Assembly (NCBI RefSeq): GCF_015687155.1
Contig: NZ_JADPQF010000001.1
Coordinates: forward strand, 744,001 to 808,000
Direction: 5' to 3'
Length of the DNA: 64,000 nucleotides
Origin: Aliikangiella sp. G2MR2-5
GTDB lineage: Bacteria; Pseudomonadota; Gammaproteobacteria; Enterobacterales; Kangiellaceae
Shown piece after piece: positions 18,123 through 27,367 of this stretch (the first letter of the stretch is position 1; every line of letters starts with the position of its first letter). The notes under the pieces are model-generated. The model was not told the origin of the DNA. It worked only from the letters and a program-made list of their open reading frames with translations, and searched no databases. The position numbers and the translations under genes are program-made.

Positions 18123-19448
18123 ATGGCAAACATTCTACTTCTAGGTGCTGGTTTTGTTACTGGCCCTCTGGTTGATTACCTTCACAAGAAAAACCATCAA
18201 ATTACCGTTGGCTCACAGTTTTTATATGAAGCCGAAGAGCTAGTTGCAGGGAGAGACAACTTAACTCCGCTGCAAGTAGATGTTACAGATGCGCAACAGT
18301 TAACCGAGCTGGTTAAAGGAGCTGATCTGGTTATTTCCTTTGTGCCATTCCAGTTTCATGTATCCGTTGCCAAAATATGCGTCGCTGAGAGAACCTCAAT
18401 GGTTACCGCCAGTTACACTCATGAAGATATGTGGAAGCTGAATGAAGAGGCGAAAGCCGCAGGCATAACAATTTTGAATGAAATCGGTGTTGATCCCGGG
18501 ATTGATCATATGACCGCTATGAAGGTTATTGATGAAGCTCATGAGCAGGGTAAGAAAGTTGAAGCGTTAGTTTCCTGGTGCGGTGGAATTCCTGCCCCTG
18601 AAGCAAACAACAACCCTTTGGGTTATAAATTTTCATGGTCTCCAATGGCAGTTTTATCTGCAGTAAGTAATGATGCAATCTATTTGAGCAAAGGTGAGTC
18701 GAAGTCGATAGCCGGAGAAGAACTGCTAGCTTCAATGCGAGATGTTACTTTGACTAGTGATATGGAGCTGAAAGGGTATGCCAATCGTAATTCTTTGAGT
18801 TACAAGCAGGAGTATCGAATTCCAGAGGTTAAAACACTGCTTAGAGGAACCCTTAGGTATCCAGGCTTCGGCCCGGTTATCGATGCTGCCAAAAAAGTTG
18901 GTCTGCTTTCCAGCCAAAGCTTTGACGGTGAAGCGCCTACAACCTGGCATGATCTCATGACCTACCTGGCTAAACTAAAGTCTGTCGAGAGTTCTGCTGA
19001 TTTGTTTAATGACCGCTCTATTGGTGACTCATTTAAGTGGCTGGGGTGTTTTAGTGAAGAAAAAATTCTAGGTGATAGCCCTATCGCAGCATTTTGTAGT
19101 CTCCTTACCGAGAAGCTTAAGTATCAGGAAGGGGAACAGGATATGATTGTCATGCAACATCGAATGGTCATTGTAGATAGCGAGGGTAATAAAGAATTTC
19201 ATCGCTCTACTTTGGTGGAAAAAGGCGATTCTGGTGGCTATTCTGCCATGGCTAAAACGGTAGGATATCCAGCAGCTATTGCTGCTGACTTGATACTCGC
19301 TGGAAAAATAGACCGCAAAGGGGTTTGTATTCCTGTAACTAAAGATATTTATGAGCCGGTATTAAGAGAACTGGAATTACTCAATATAAAAATGGAAGAC
19401 AAATTGATCGAAAATCAGGAAGAAGCGAGTTTTCTGAATCATTTATAG
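18123..19448 (+). CDS. Saccharopine dehydrogenase / reductase family protein
   Basis: Predicted 441-residue oxidoreductase. The N-terminal Rossmann fold has ILLLGAGFVTGPLVDYL, and the conserved catalytic-domain segment is NEIGVDPGIDHMTAM with CGGIPAPEANNNPLGYKFSW. These match the LYS9-type saccharopine dehydrogenases (glutamate-forming) of lysine metabolism. Bacterial members take part in lysine degradation or unassigned amino-acid metabolism; no partner lysine-ketoglutarate reductase gene is adjacent. The ribosome site GAAAGG precedes the ATG. A 12-bp hairpin follows 30 bases after the stop. Confidence 0.85.
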   Translation: MANILLLGAGFVTGPLVDYLHKKNHQITVGSQFLYEAEELVAGRDNLTPLQVDVTDAQQLTELVKGADLVISFVPFQFHVSVAKICVAERTSMVTASYTHEDMWKLNEEAKAAGITILNEIGVDPGIDHMTAMKVIDEAHEQGKKVEALVSWCGGIPAPEANNNPLGYKFSWSPMAVLSAVSNDAIYLSKGESKSIAGEELLASMRDVTLTSDMELKGYANRNSLSYKQEYRIPEVKTLLRGTLRYPGFGPVIDAAKKVGLLSSQSFDGEAPTTWHDLMTYLAKLKSVESSADLFNDRSIGDSFKWLGCFSEEKILGDSPIAAFCSLLTEKLKYQEGEQDMIVMQHRMVIVDSEGNKEFHRSTLVEKGDSGGYSAMAKTVGYPAAIAADLILAGKIDRKGVCIPVTKDIYEPVLRELELLNIKMEDKLIENQEEASFLNHL

Positions 19449-19478
19449 CTGAAAATTATTCAATCTCGATCTATAACT

Positions 19479-19507
19479 AACTATTGCTCGTATCACGAGT
19501 AATAGTT
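19479..19507 (+). terminator. Hairpin after the saccharopine dehydrogenase gene
   Basis: AACTATTGCTCG and CGAGTAATAGTT pair over 12 positions, with one G-U, around a TATCA loop. No T-run follows, so it may be an RNA-stabilising or Rho-linked 3' end, or an operator. Confidence 0.45.
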
Positions 19508-19657
19508 TAGTTGAGATAATCTATCAAAATTTAATCAATGATAGAATTGCTTTATATTTCTAATTGAAACCCTCAATTTGGTTAATCGTAGCTAAACGAG
19601 TATCGTATGGGTTCAGATTTAATATGTTTTTATTTTAATAAAACTTAGGAGATTAAT

Positions 19658-20263
19658 ATGGGCGTTTTAGTTGGACGCGAAGCACCTGACTTCACCGCAT
19701 CAGCGGTGCTGGGCAATGGCGAAATCGTTAATGATTTTAACTTTAAGGAAGCTACAAAAGGTAAAAAAGCAGTTGTATTCTTTTACCCGCTAGACTTTAC
19801 TTTCGTTTGTCCTTCTGAGTTGATCGCTTTCGATCACCGCTTAGAAGAGTTCAAAAAGCGCGGTGTTGAAGTAATTGGTGTTTCTATTGATTCACACTTC
19901 TCGCATAATGCTTGGAGAAATACAGCTATCAATGATGGTGGTATTGGCCCGGTAGGATACACTCTTGTTGCTGATGTTAAGCATGAAATCTGTAAAGCGT
20001 ATGACGTTGAGCATCCTGAAGCAGGCGTTGCTTTCCGTGGTTCTTTCCTGATCGATGAAGATGGAAATGTTCGCCATCAGGTAGTAAATGACCTTCCTTT
20101 GGGTCGTAATATTGATGAAATGCTACGTATGGTTGATGCTCTTGCCTTCCACCAGGAACATGGTGAAGTATGTCCAGCAGGTTGGAAAGAAGGTGATAAA
20201 GGTATGAATGCGTCTCCTGAGGGTGTTGCCAAGTATCTTTCAGAAGAAGCTGATAAGCTGTAA
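19658..20263 (+). CDS. Typical 2-Cys peroxiredoxin (AhpC/Prx1 type)
   Basis: Predicted 201-residue thiol peroxidase reducing hydrogen peroxide and organic peroxides. The peroxidatic Cys51 is in PLDFTFVCPSEL and the resolving Cys172 in GEVCPAGWKEG; the conserved Arg is in FRGSFLID. The mature part matches the Prx1/AhpC class rather than 1-Cys or PrxQ types. A strong AGGAG precedes the ATG, suggesting high expression. No ahpF is adjacent, so the reductant is probably thioredoxin. It is monocistronic, bounded by a hairpin upstream and a terminator downstream. Confidence 0.95.
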   Translation: MGVLVGREAPDFTASAVLGNGEIVNDFNFKEATKGKKAVVFFYPLDFTFVCPSELIAFDHRLEEFKKRGVEVIGVSIDSHFSHNAWRNTAINDGGIGPVGYTLVADVKHEICKAYDVEHPEAGVAFRGSFLIDEDGNVRHQVVNDLPLGRNIDEMLRMVDALAFHQEHGEVCPAGWKEGDKGMNASPEGVAKYLSEEADKL

Positions 20264-20285
20264 AATACTGCTAATCGCGAAAAAG

Positions 20286-20312
20286 GCCGGGCTTATGTCC
20301 GGCTTTTTTTTT
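20286..20312 (+). terminator. Intrinsic terminator of the peroxiredoxin gene
   Basis: GCCGG and CCGGC pair around an eight-base loop and are followed by nine T residues, 23 bases after the stop. Confidence 0.9.
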
Positions 20313-20458
20313 GTATTTTCTTAAACAAATAAACTTAATCTGATTAAATTCAACCTAATTCACGTAAATCTTGTCTATCTTGTGTTAACTTGACATCAAC
20401 TGGTTTAAACAGAGCGTTCAGATTACGCAATAAGACGAAAATGGAAGCAGGATCAGGC

Positions 20459-21736
20459 ATGAACATGAAATTTTCAGGGTGGCTAAATACAGTCCGGCTA
20501 GTCGCTGTGATGGGGATGTGCATCAACTTTTCAGTTAGTGCTGATGTTCCTGCTCAAGTGCAGGCCGTATTTCAGAATAATGGCTGTAACTCAAGTAACT
20601 GCCACAGTGGAGCAGGGCCTGATGCAGGCTTGGGGCTTGACGATGCAGCAACTTCAGAGTTGGAGCTTGTAAACGTCGACTCTGAACTGGCTGGCTGCAC
20701 ATTAAAGCGAGTAAGCCCAGGCGATGCTGCAAACTCTGTTCTTTACGACAAAATCAGCAACACAAACCCGCAGTGTGGTGCCGCTATGCCACTTGGTGGT
20801 CCGCAGATTAGTACGGCAGATCAAGAAACCATCTTTAACTGGATTGAATCATTACCGTTTGGCCTGATTGAAATGGCGTCTGCCGGAGTTTCGGTACAGG
20901 AAACTGATTCGAGCGTAACTTTGAGAGTCAATCGAAGTCAGGGAACAATGGGAAGCGTAACCGTCGACTATTCGGTAGCGGCAGTTACAGGAGACACTGC
21001 TACTTCCCCCGATGACTTTATTGCTGATTCAGGAACCCTGGTATTTGCCGACGGTGTTGATAGCCAGACTATAGCTGTGACTTTGATGGACGATGATGTA
21101 TATGAAGGAGCAGAGGTCTTTTCGGTAACATTAAGTAATGCTACTGGAGGTGCCAGCGTGGGCGGGCAAGCTCAATCAAAGGTAACCATTGTCGATAATG
21201 AATTTTCGAATCAACCTGGAACCTTTTTCTTTGACCGGGTGAACTACTCTGTTGATGAAAATGGAACTTCATTTGATCTGACTGTATTACGTTCTTTTGG
21301 TGCTGCGGGTCAGGTTACTGTCGATCTGTCGACAATTGCCGGTACCGCAACTTCAGATTCTGACTATCAAAACGTTAGTCAAACCCTGGTATTTGATGAA
21401 GGTGTTCAGTCTGCTTTGGTCACTATCAATATAATCGATGATCAGGAAACCGAAGGCAACGAAAGCTTCAACTTAAGACTCTCAAATCCAACTAATGGAG
21501 CAACTGTAGGAACTCCTGATACTGTGAGTGTAACTATTACCGATGATGAATCTTCTGATACCGGGGATGGAAGTGATGATGGAGAAGGGGATGGTCAGGA
21601 CGACGATGATTCAGGTACCAGTTTCGAGCAGCCTGAAACAGAAGAGTTTGAAGCCGCTGGTAGTCTTTTCTGGATTACTCCATTTCTGGCATTATTTATT
21701 TTGATTTCTCGAAAAAGCCTTACTACTAATAACTAG
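20459..21736 (+). CDS. Secreted protein: cytochrome c-like domain plus two Calx-beta repeats and a C-terminal membrane tail
   Basis: Predicted 425 residues. The signal peptide ends near FSVSAD. A cytochrome-like domain follows, with Cys43-x4-Cys48-His49 (GCNSSNCH) and a later CGAAMPLGG that could supply a Met ligand. Two Calx-beta repeats come next, each ending in VTI-DNE/DDE type calcium-binding strands (about residues 140-245 and 255-365). After an acidic stretch, the tail is a hydrophobic helix with basic residues (AAGSLFW..., then SRKSL), like a divergent GlyGly-CTERM signal. The start is ATG at 20459 with AGGA upstream; earlier in-frame starts give no signal peptide. It is probably exported and held at the surface or released. 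Function unknown. Confidence 0.78.
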   Translation: MNMKFSGWLNTVRLVAVMGMCINFSVSADVPAQVQAVFQNNGCNSSNCHSGAGPDAGLGLDDAATSELELVNVDSELAGCTLKRVSPGDAANSVLYDKISNTNPQCGAAMPLGGPQISTADQETIFNWIESLPFGLIEMASAGVSVQETDSSVTLRVNRSQGTMGSVTVDYSVAAVTGDTATSPDDFIADSGTLVFADGVDSQTIAVTLMDDDVYEGAEVFSVTLSNATGGASVGGQAQSKVTIVDNEFSNQPGTFFFDRVNYSVDENGTSFDLTVLRSFGAAGQVTVDLSTIAGTATSDSDYQNVSQTLVFDEGVQSALVTINIIDDQETEGNESFNLRLSNPTNGATVGTPDTVSVTITDDESSDTGDGSDDGEGDGQDDDDSGTSFEQPETEEFEAAGSLFWITPFLALFILISRKSLTTNN

Positions 21737-21844
21737 AAATTATTAATCTTCGTGAATAGTTACTAGGGTGAAATATTTACGTGCCTCTAAGGTAATTTTT
21801 TTCCTAGGATATCCCCTGCTTTTTAAAAATAGTAAGGGGTTATC

Positions 21845-22174
21845 GTGTTCAATACCTGCAAACAGCCTTTGGTAGTACTGATTTTTGTTCTCGCAGCCGT
21901 TTCTGGTTGTACCCAAACACAAAATACAGACTTGGCTGCTACAACAACCAATGTTCAAGAAAACAGCCATTCTCAAGACGTTATTGTCAAGCCTCCTTAC
22001 GCTTGTCAAAAGCCTGCACCAGTGAAAGATATTTGGGCATTAGAGCCTTTGTTAATCAAGCGTGGTGAAATTGTTGAATCAATGACCAGGGAAGAAAGGG
22101 AAAAAGCTATTCAAGCCTATATCGCGAGGCAATACGCTCAGTATAAGTTATGTATTAAAGGTGGTAAGAAGTAG
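21845..22174 (+). CDS. Small lipoprotein preceding an M6 protease
   Basis: Predicted 109 residues, family not recognised. A signal peptide with lipobox AAVSGC marks a lipoprotein. The mature part has two further cysteines (PYACQKP and LCIKGG) that could form a disulphide, and a basic C-terminus. The start is GTG at 21845 with AAGGGG upstream. Its stop codon directly abuts the ATG of the M6 peptidase gene, so translation is likely coupled; a role in export, anchoring or control of that protease is an inference. Confidence 0.75.
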   Translation: MFNTCKQPLVVLIFVLAAVSGCTQTQNTDLAATTTNVQENSHSQDVIVKPPYACQKPAPVKDIWALEPLLIKRGEIVESMTREEREKAIQAYIARQYAQYKLCIKGGKK

Positions 22175-25069
22175 ATGAAATCTAAAGTTTTAAATAGAAA
22201 GACTCAATCCGGTTTTAGTGTAAAAAACTGGTTGCTGGCCGGCGGTTTAGGAAGCGTATTATTCTTGTCTTTGAATTCCTTTGCGAAGAATGAGCCAGTG
22301 AACCGTCCTAATGGTGATATAGGTGTTATTAATATAGAAAGAATTGAGTACTGGCTTAAAAAAAGCGGTCAACTTTCTGAGAAGGCTTCTGAGCAAGAAG
22401 TGCAAGTAAAAATTGGTAATTTTGTGCAAGGAATTTCAGGGTATCGTGAACCTTCTAAGTTGCTCAAAGCAAAACAGCGAGCAATCAAGAGAAAAGTCGC
22501 CAAGCAAAAGGTGACAGGAGAGAAAACACTACAAAAAGCCGCAGCCCCAAAAACGGTTAAAGTTCTGGCGGTACTAATTGATTTTCCTGATCTAAAGCAT
22601 GATTCGCATGGGTTAAATTCTGGTGATACAGATATGTATTATCCTTCCTACCCTGTATCCCATTACCGCGATGTAATGTTTTCAACTACTGGTTTTGAAG
22701 GGCCAGGGGGTGAAACCCTGCTTTCTGGGTACCAATATTACCAGCGAGAGTCAGGAGGAGAATTCTTTTTTACTGGAGAAGTGTTCGACTGGGTAACTGC
22801 GGATAAAAATGCTGCAGAATATGGTGGTCATGCAATCGATCCACAAAGTGGAAGAGACATTAATGACAAAGGCGTTGAGGAACTGATTAAAGAGGCCGTC
22901 GAAAAAGCGGTAGCTGCGAACAGTATAAATCTTGCCGAGTATGATGTTGAAGATCCTTATGATAGCGATGAGGATGGAATTTTCGATGAAGCGGATGGCT
23001 ACATTGACCATGTAATGGTATTCCACTCCAGTATTGGTGAAGAAGCGGGTGGTGGCAGGCTGCTAGACGATGCTATTTGGTCTCATCGCTTTTATGTGGA
23101 TGCTCAAGGTACTGAGGGCGGGGCTCCTGGTTATCAGATTCCGGGAACAGATAAGTCTGTTTACGGATACACTATCCAACCAATTGATGCGGCTCCAGGA
23201 GTAATTGTGCATGAATTTGGGCACGATCTTGGCTTGCCTGATGAGTATGATATTGGTGAAGCAAATAGTGGTTCTCCGGTAGGTTATTGGTCAGTTATGG
23301 CTGGTGGTAGCTGGGCCGGTGAACTTGCGGGCACCGAGCCAACAGGGTTTAGTAGCTATGCAAAAGAGTATCTTCAGGAAAATCATGGTGCTAACTGGAT
23401 CAGTCAGTCAACTCTGGATTTTGAAACTTTTACAGATCCAGTTGATATTGAGCTAGTTGACGCAACAGATACCGCTGGTGCTTTGCCCAACGTTATAAAA
23501 GTCAATCTACCTGCGCCTATGGAGTCTTTTAAACAGCCTTTTTCCGGGGAATATCAGTACTACTCGGCTCGTGGTCACGACTTATCGAATCAAATGAGCT
23601 TTGAAGTGAGTATCCCGGATTCTGATAATGTTTCTTTTACCATGAAGGCGCACTGGGAAATCGAAGAAGACTGGGATTTTGTCAAAGTTACTTTCAACGA
23701 TACTTCTTTGCCCGGGAATTACACCCGAGAGGCCAATCCCTATACTGGCCAGTATCCCGGTTATGATGATGCGGTACACTATATAACGGCATCTTCTGCT
23801 ACATTAGCGGAGGCTACTGGAGCAAACAACTGGGTAGACTTAAGTTTCGATGTTAGCTCATTAAAAGGTCAAACAGTGACTGTTAAGTTTGAGTATCGTA
23901 CCGATAGCAATACTGGTGGATACGGTTTTGTTGCGGATGACCTAAAAGTTGTTGATGGAAATTCTGAGGTCTTCGTTGACGATGCTGAGGCCGAAGATAG
24001 TGTTACTTTGAACGGCTTTCTAAGAGAAGATAATCAAACTGAAGGAGCTCCTCAGAATTACTGGCTTCAACTTAGAAGCCACAATGGTAACGATTCCGGG
24101 CTCATATCTGCAGGTTACGACCACGGGTTGGTAATTTGGTTCTCTGATAGTGAGTTTGGCACGAATGAGTCATCCATTCACCCTGGCAGAGGTTTCGTGA
24201 GTGTGGTTGACACCGATCAGAATATGATTGCTGCAGGAGGTAGTAGCCGTCAAATAAGGGATGCTGCACTGCGTACTTTTGAGCAAACAGCATATAGTGG
24301 TGATAGCAGCTTGACCGCGGTGAGCGTTTTCGATGACGGGCAGGATTATTCCACCCCTGCGCAACCAGAATCTGGGGTCATTTTGCCTAATGCCGGATTA
24401 AGTGTAGAGTTAATCAGCCAGGATGATACCAGCCAAATGGCAACCATCAGGGTATCAAAAATTCCTACGGTGGCGACTTCAAGATTTAGAGCTGATGTAT
24501 CAGGATCAATGGTCGCTTTTAGAAATCGCTCCAGCGGACCAAATCCACTAACTTTCAGCTGGGATTTTGGTGATGGCAGTGCTGCGTCTTCCGAGTATGG
24601 GCCTGTTTACACGTATGCATCGGAAGGAATTTATGATGTAACGCTTACGGTTACCGATTCTGTTAGCGGAGATATCGATTCTTTCACCCAAAAAGTGGAA
24701 GTAGGTTCCGCTCCAGTTTCTTCTTTTAGCTTTACTGCTAGTGATTTGACTGTCAATTTCACAAATACGACAACAGGCGGTATTGGAACTCTGCGTTACC
24801 AGTGGAATTTTGGAGATGGCACTTCTTCGACCCAGAAGTCTCCAGTACATACCTACAGTGCCGCTGGAACTTTTACGGTTATTTTAACGACAATTGATGG
24901 AGCCAATATATCTCATTCGAGCAGTCAGGAAGTGACCGTACAAGAAAGTTCTGGCGGAGATACCGGAGGTGGTGATTCGAGCAATGGTTCTTCAAGTTCT
25001 GGTGGCGGAAGTTTGGGATGGGTGTTGGTACTTGTATCAATATTCGGGATAAAAAGACGACGTCAGTAG
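22175..25069 (+). CDS. M6 family metalloprotease (immune-inhibitor-A type) with two PKD domains and GlyGly-CTERM tail
   Basis: Predicted 964-residue secreted zinc protease. After the signal and propeptide comes the catalytic domain with VHEFGHDLGLPDEYD (His346, Glu347, His350) and a Met-turn SVMAGGSW, the M6 signature. A beta-sandwich region follows, then two PKD repeats (FSWDFGDGSAASS ... and YQWNFGDGTSSTQ ..., about residues 770-920). The C-terminus is Gly/Ser-rich, then a hydrophobic helix and KRRRQ, a classical GlyGly-CTERM signal removed by rhombosortase in type II-secreting bacteria. It probably degrades extracellular protein. A terminator follows at 25102. Confidence 0.93.
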   Translation: MKSKVLNRKTQSGFSVKNWLLAGGLGSVLFLSLNSFAKNEPVNRPNGDIGVINIERIEYWLKKSGQLSEKASEQEVQVKIGNFVQGISGYREPSKLLKAKQRAIKRKVAKQKVTGEKTLQKAAAPKTVKVLAVLIDFPDLKHDSHGLNSGDTDMYYPSYPVSHYRDVMFSTTGFEGPGGETLLSGYQYYQRESGGEFFFTGEVFDWVTADKNAAEYGGHAIDPQSGRDINDKGVEELIKEAVEKAVAANSINLAEYDVEDPYDSDEDGIFDEADGYIDHVMVFHSSIGEEAGGGRLLDDAIWSHRFYVDAQGTEGGAPGYQIPGTDKSVYGYTIQPIDAAPGVIVHEFGHDLGLPDEYDIGEANSGSPVGYWSVMAGGSWAGELAGTEPTGFSSYAKEYLQENHGANWISQSTLDFETFTDPVDIELVDATDTAGALPNVIKVNLPAPMESFKQPFSGEYQYYSARGHDLSNQMSFEVSIPDSDNVSFTMKAHWEIEEDWDFVKVTFNDTSLPGNYTREANPYTGQYPGYDDAVHYITASSATLAEATGANNWVDLSFDVSSLKGQTVTVKFEYRTDSNTGGYGFVADDLKVVDGNSEVFVDDAEAEDSVTLNGFLREDNQTEGAPQNYWLQLRSHNGNDSGLISAGYDHGLVIWFSDSEFGTNESSIHPGRGFVSVVDTDQNMIAAGGSSRQIRDAALRTFEQTAYSGDSSLTAVSVFDDGQDYSTPAQPESGVILPNAGLSVELISQDDTSQMATIRVSKIPTVATSRFRADVSGSMVAFRNRSSGPNPLTFSWDFGDGSAASSEYGPVYTYASEGIYDVTLTVTDSVSGDIDSFTQKVEVGSAPVSSFSFTASDLTVNFTNTTTGGIGTLRYQWNFGDGTSSTQKSPVHTYSAAGTFTVILTTIDGANISHSSSQEVTVQESSGGDTGGGDSSNGSSSSGGGSLGWVLVLVSIFGIKRRRQ

Positions 25070-25101
25070 TAAAAAAGTTATTCTCTGATAACAAGATTAA
25101 G

Positions 25102-25126
25102 AGCCGGGTTACACCCGGCTTTTTTA
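25102..25126 (+). terminator. Intrinsic terminator of the M6 protease gene
   Basis: AGCCGGGT, TAC loop, ACCCGGCT, then a run of seven T: a strong 8-bp stem 32 bases after the stop. Confidence 0.92.
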
Positions 25127-25222
25127 TTGCTACCAGAAACACTCGATAATTTGATTTAAGACAACCAGACAAATTTGACAGGCCTATATCCTTTTGCTTC
25201 ACTAAAGCTGGATGCGACGGGT

Positions 25223-25243
25223 TGAGTCAATCACTCTGACTCA
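25223..25243. promoter_or_regulatory. Inverted repeat upstream of oadGAB
   Basis: TGAGTCA and TGACTCA, perfect 7-base arms around a 7-base spacer, about 58 bases before oadG. The symmetry and position suit a dimeric regulator binding site. No regulator identified. Confidence 0.4.
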
Positions 25244-25285
25244 GCTGTTATTAAATAGAGTTATTTCTGTGAATCAAGAAAAGCG

Positions 25286-25291
25286 TATAAA
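25286..25291 (+). promoter_or_regulatory. Possible -10 element placed directly before oadG
   Basis: TATAAA ends nine bases before the oadG ATG, and no Shine-Dalgarno sequence lies between them. If used, transcription would start at or next to the initiation codon. The -35 region is weak. Confidence 0.3.
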
Positions 25292-25300
25292 CTGGCCACC

Positions 25301-25534
25301 ATGAACGAGACAAACTTAATCAATGAAGGACTTCAACTCATGCTTGTGGGCATGGGAATGGTTTTTATTTTTCTCTCTATTCTGGTTTTTATTACCAGCA
25401 TGATGGAAAGAACTTTTGGAATGCCTTCGGTAAACAAGCCGCCTAAAGCGACTATTGATAGCTCGCCGAGCGAAGAAGAAATTGCTGTAATCAGTAGTGC
25501 GATACATCGCTATCGTCAACAAAATAAAAAATAA
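25301..25534 (+). CDS. oadG: Oxaloacetate decarboxylase, gamma subunit
   Basis: Predicted 77-residue small membrane subunit. One N-terminal helix (LMLVGMGMVFIFLSILVFIT) is followed by a short hydrophilic tail, as expected for OadG, which anchors the alpha subunit to the beta subunit and binds zinc in known enzymes. It is first of the oadG-oadA-oadB operon, 32 bp before oadA. The sequence alone is short; the neighbours make the identification secure. The usual C-terminal histidines are mostly lacking (one IHRYR segment). Confidence 0.88.
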   Translation: MNETNLINEGLQLMLVGMGMVFIFLSILVFITSMMERTFGMPSVNKPPKATIDSSPSEEEIAVISSAIHRYRQQNKK

Positions 25535-25566
25535 TTCAAAAACATCAACAATAAAAAGGGCAAACA

Positions 25567-27345
25567 ATGAGCAAGGGTCTAGGTATCACTGAGCTGGTGC
25601 TGCGTGATGGGCATCAGTCACTTTTTGCGACACGAATGCGAATCGAAGATATGCTTCCCATCGCAGAAAAGCTAGATAAGATTGGTTATTGGTCTATTGA
25701 GAGTTGGGGGGGAGCAACCTTTGACTCCTGCATTCGCTTTTTAGGCGAAGACCCCTGGGAAAGACTTCGAAAATTAAAAGCTGCAATGCCTAATACAAAA
25801 CAACAGATGTTGTTTCGTGCACAGAATATTTTGGGTTATCGCCACTATGCTGATGATGTTGTAGAAGCATTCGTTGACAGAGCTGCTGCCAATGGAATGG
25901 ACGTTTTTCGAATCTTTGATGCCATGAATGATATGCGGAATTTGCAAACCGCTATCAAAGCGACCATTAAGACCGGGAAGCATGCTCAAGGTACCATGTC
26001 TTATACAGTGAGCCCCGTGCATACTATCGATATGTGGCTTGATATGGCGAAACAACTTGAAGATATGGGAGCTCATTCTATTTGTATTAAAGACATGGCT
26101 GGCTTGCTCAAGCCCTATGTCGCCGAAGAGCTGGTTACTCGATTAAAAGAAACCGTTCAATTGCCTATCGCTCTGCATGCCCATGCCACAACAGGGTTAA
26201 GTACAACCACTATCGCCAAAGCTGTGGAAGCGGGAATTGATACTGTCGATACCAGCATTTCTTCCATGAGTATGACTTACGGACATTCAGCAACGGAATC
26301 GGTAGTATCAATTTTTGAAGGGCATGAAAGAGATACGGGGCTTGATCTTAATGCACTTGAAGAAATTTCAGCTTATTTTCGAGAAGTTAGAAAAAAATAT
26401 GCCAAATGGGAAGGTAGCCTGAAAGGCGTTGACTCAAGAATTTTGGTAGCGCAAGTTCCTGGTGGAATGCTAACCAATATGGAAAACCAGTTAAAAGAGC
26501 AGGGAGCCGGAGATAAGCTGGATGATGTTCTTAAAGAAATTCCCAGAGTTAGAGAAGATTTGGGGTATATCCCGCTGGTTACACCAACGTCGCAAATTGT
26601 AGGCACCCAGGCGGTATTGAACGTGATGACAGGAGAGCGTTACAAAACCATAAGTAAAGAGACTGCAGGAGTGTTAAAAGGAGAGTACGGGGCCACTGCT
26701 GCTCCGGTTAATAAAGAGCTTCAACAAAGGGTACTTGATGGTGCTGAGCCTGTCACTTGTCGGCCGGCTGATTTATTAGAGCCTGAAGTTAAAAAGCTTA
26801 CTCAGGAGCTTAAAGATATTGCCAATAAAGATGATATCAAGCTGGCAAAAGACGAAATTGATGATGTATTAACTTATGCGCTTTTCCCTCAAATAGGAAT
26901 CAAGTTTCTTAAAAATAGAGGGAATCCCGACGCTTTTGAACCTGTACCGACGGCTGAACCGGATATTAAGGAATCAGCTACATCGGCGTCGCAAGAGTGC
27001 TATGACGTTGCTGTCAACGGTAAAAAGTTTCAGGTTGTTGTTGCTCCAAGTGGCCAGCTAGTCGATATCAAAGCGGCGCCAATTACTGATAATAAAGCGC
27101 CTGTTGTCCATTCATCAAAACCAGCTCCCGTGGCAAGTAGTATTGATGCGCCACTGGCAGGTAATATTTTTAAAGTTCAGGTCGCTGCGGGGGACGAAGT
27201 CGCTGAAGGACAGACGCTAATTGTGCTAGAGGCCATGAAAATGGAAACGGAAATTAAAGCTGTCATTGCTGGAACAGTTGCAAAGGTCTTTGTTAAAGAA
27301 GGAGATGCTGTTTCTGTTGGTGATCAATTGGTCGGTTTGAGTTAA
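25567..27345 (+). CDS. oadA: Oxaloacetate decarboxylase, alpha subunit (biotinylated carboxyltransferase)
   Basis: Predicted 592 residues. The N-terminal TIM-barrel carboxyltransferase has [16 protein letters not shown] and [10 protein letters not shown]; the conserved carboxylase domain follows to about residue 460. A flexible Ala/Pro-rich linker leads to the biotinyl domain with [10 protein letters not shown] (biotin on Lys558). It moves CO2 from oxaloacetate to biotin, and the beta subunit then decarboxylates carboxybiotin to pump Na+ out. The ribosome site is AAAAGGG. Pyruvate carboxylase B subunit is the alternative, ruled out by oadG and oadB on either side. Confidence 0.96.
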   Translation: MSKGLGITELVLRDGHQSLFATRMRIEDMLPIAEKLDKIGYWSIESWGGATFDSCIRFLGEDPWERLRKLKAAMPNTKQQMLFRAQNILGYRHYADDVVEAFVDRAAANGMDVFRIFDAMNDMRNLQTAIKATIKTGKHAQGTMSYTVSPVHTIDMWLDMAKQLEDMGAHSICIKDMAGLLKPYVAEELVTRLKETVQLPIALHAHATTGLSTTTIAKAVEAGIDTVDTSISSMSMTYGHSATESVVSIFEGHERDTGLDLNALEEISAYFREVRKKYAKWEGSLKGVDSRILVAQVPGGMLTNMENQLKEQGAGDKLDDVLKEIPRVREDLGYIPLVTPTSQIVGTQAVLNVMTGERYKTISKETAGVLKGEYGATAAPVNKELQQRVLDGAEPVTCRPADLLEPEVKKLTQELKDIANKDDIKLAKDEIDDVLTYALFPQIGIKFLKNRGNPDAFEPVPTAEPDIKESATSASQECYDVAVNGKKFQVVVAPSGQLVDIKAAPITDNKAPVVHSSKPAPVASSIDAPLAGNIFKVQVAAGDEVAEGQTLIVLEAMKMETEIKAVIAGTVAKVFVKEGDAVSVGDQLVGLS

Positions 27346-27367
27346 GCCCCGGGTTTAAGGAGTTAGA

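Noticed and set aside
25291-25303. GGCCACCATGA before oadG looks like a eukaryotic Kozak sequence
   Set aside because: Coincidence in a clearly bacterial operon; Kozak context has no meaning here.
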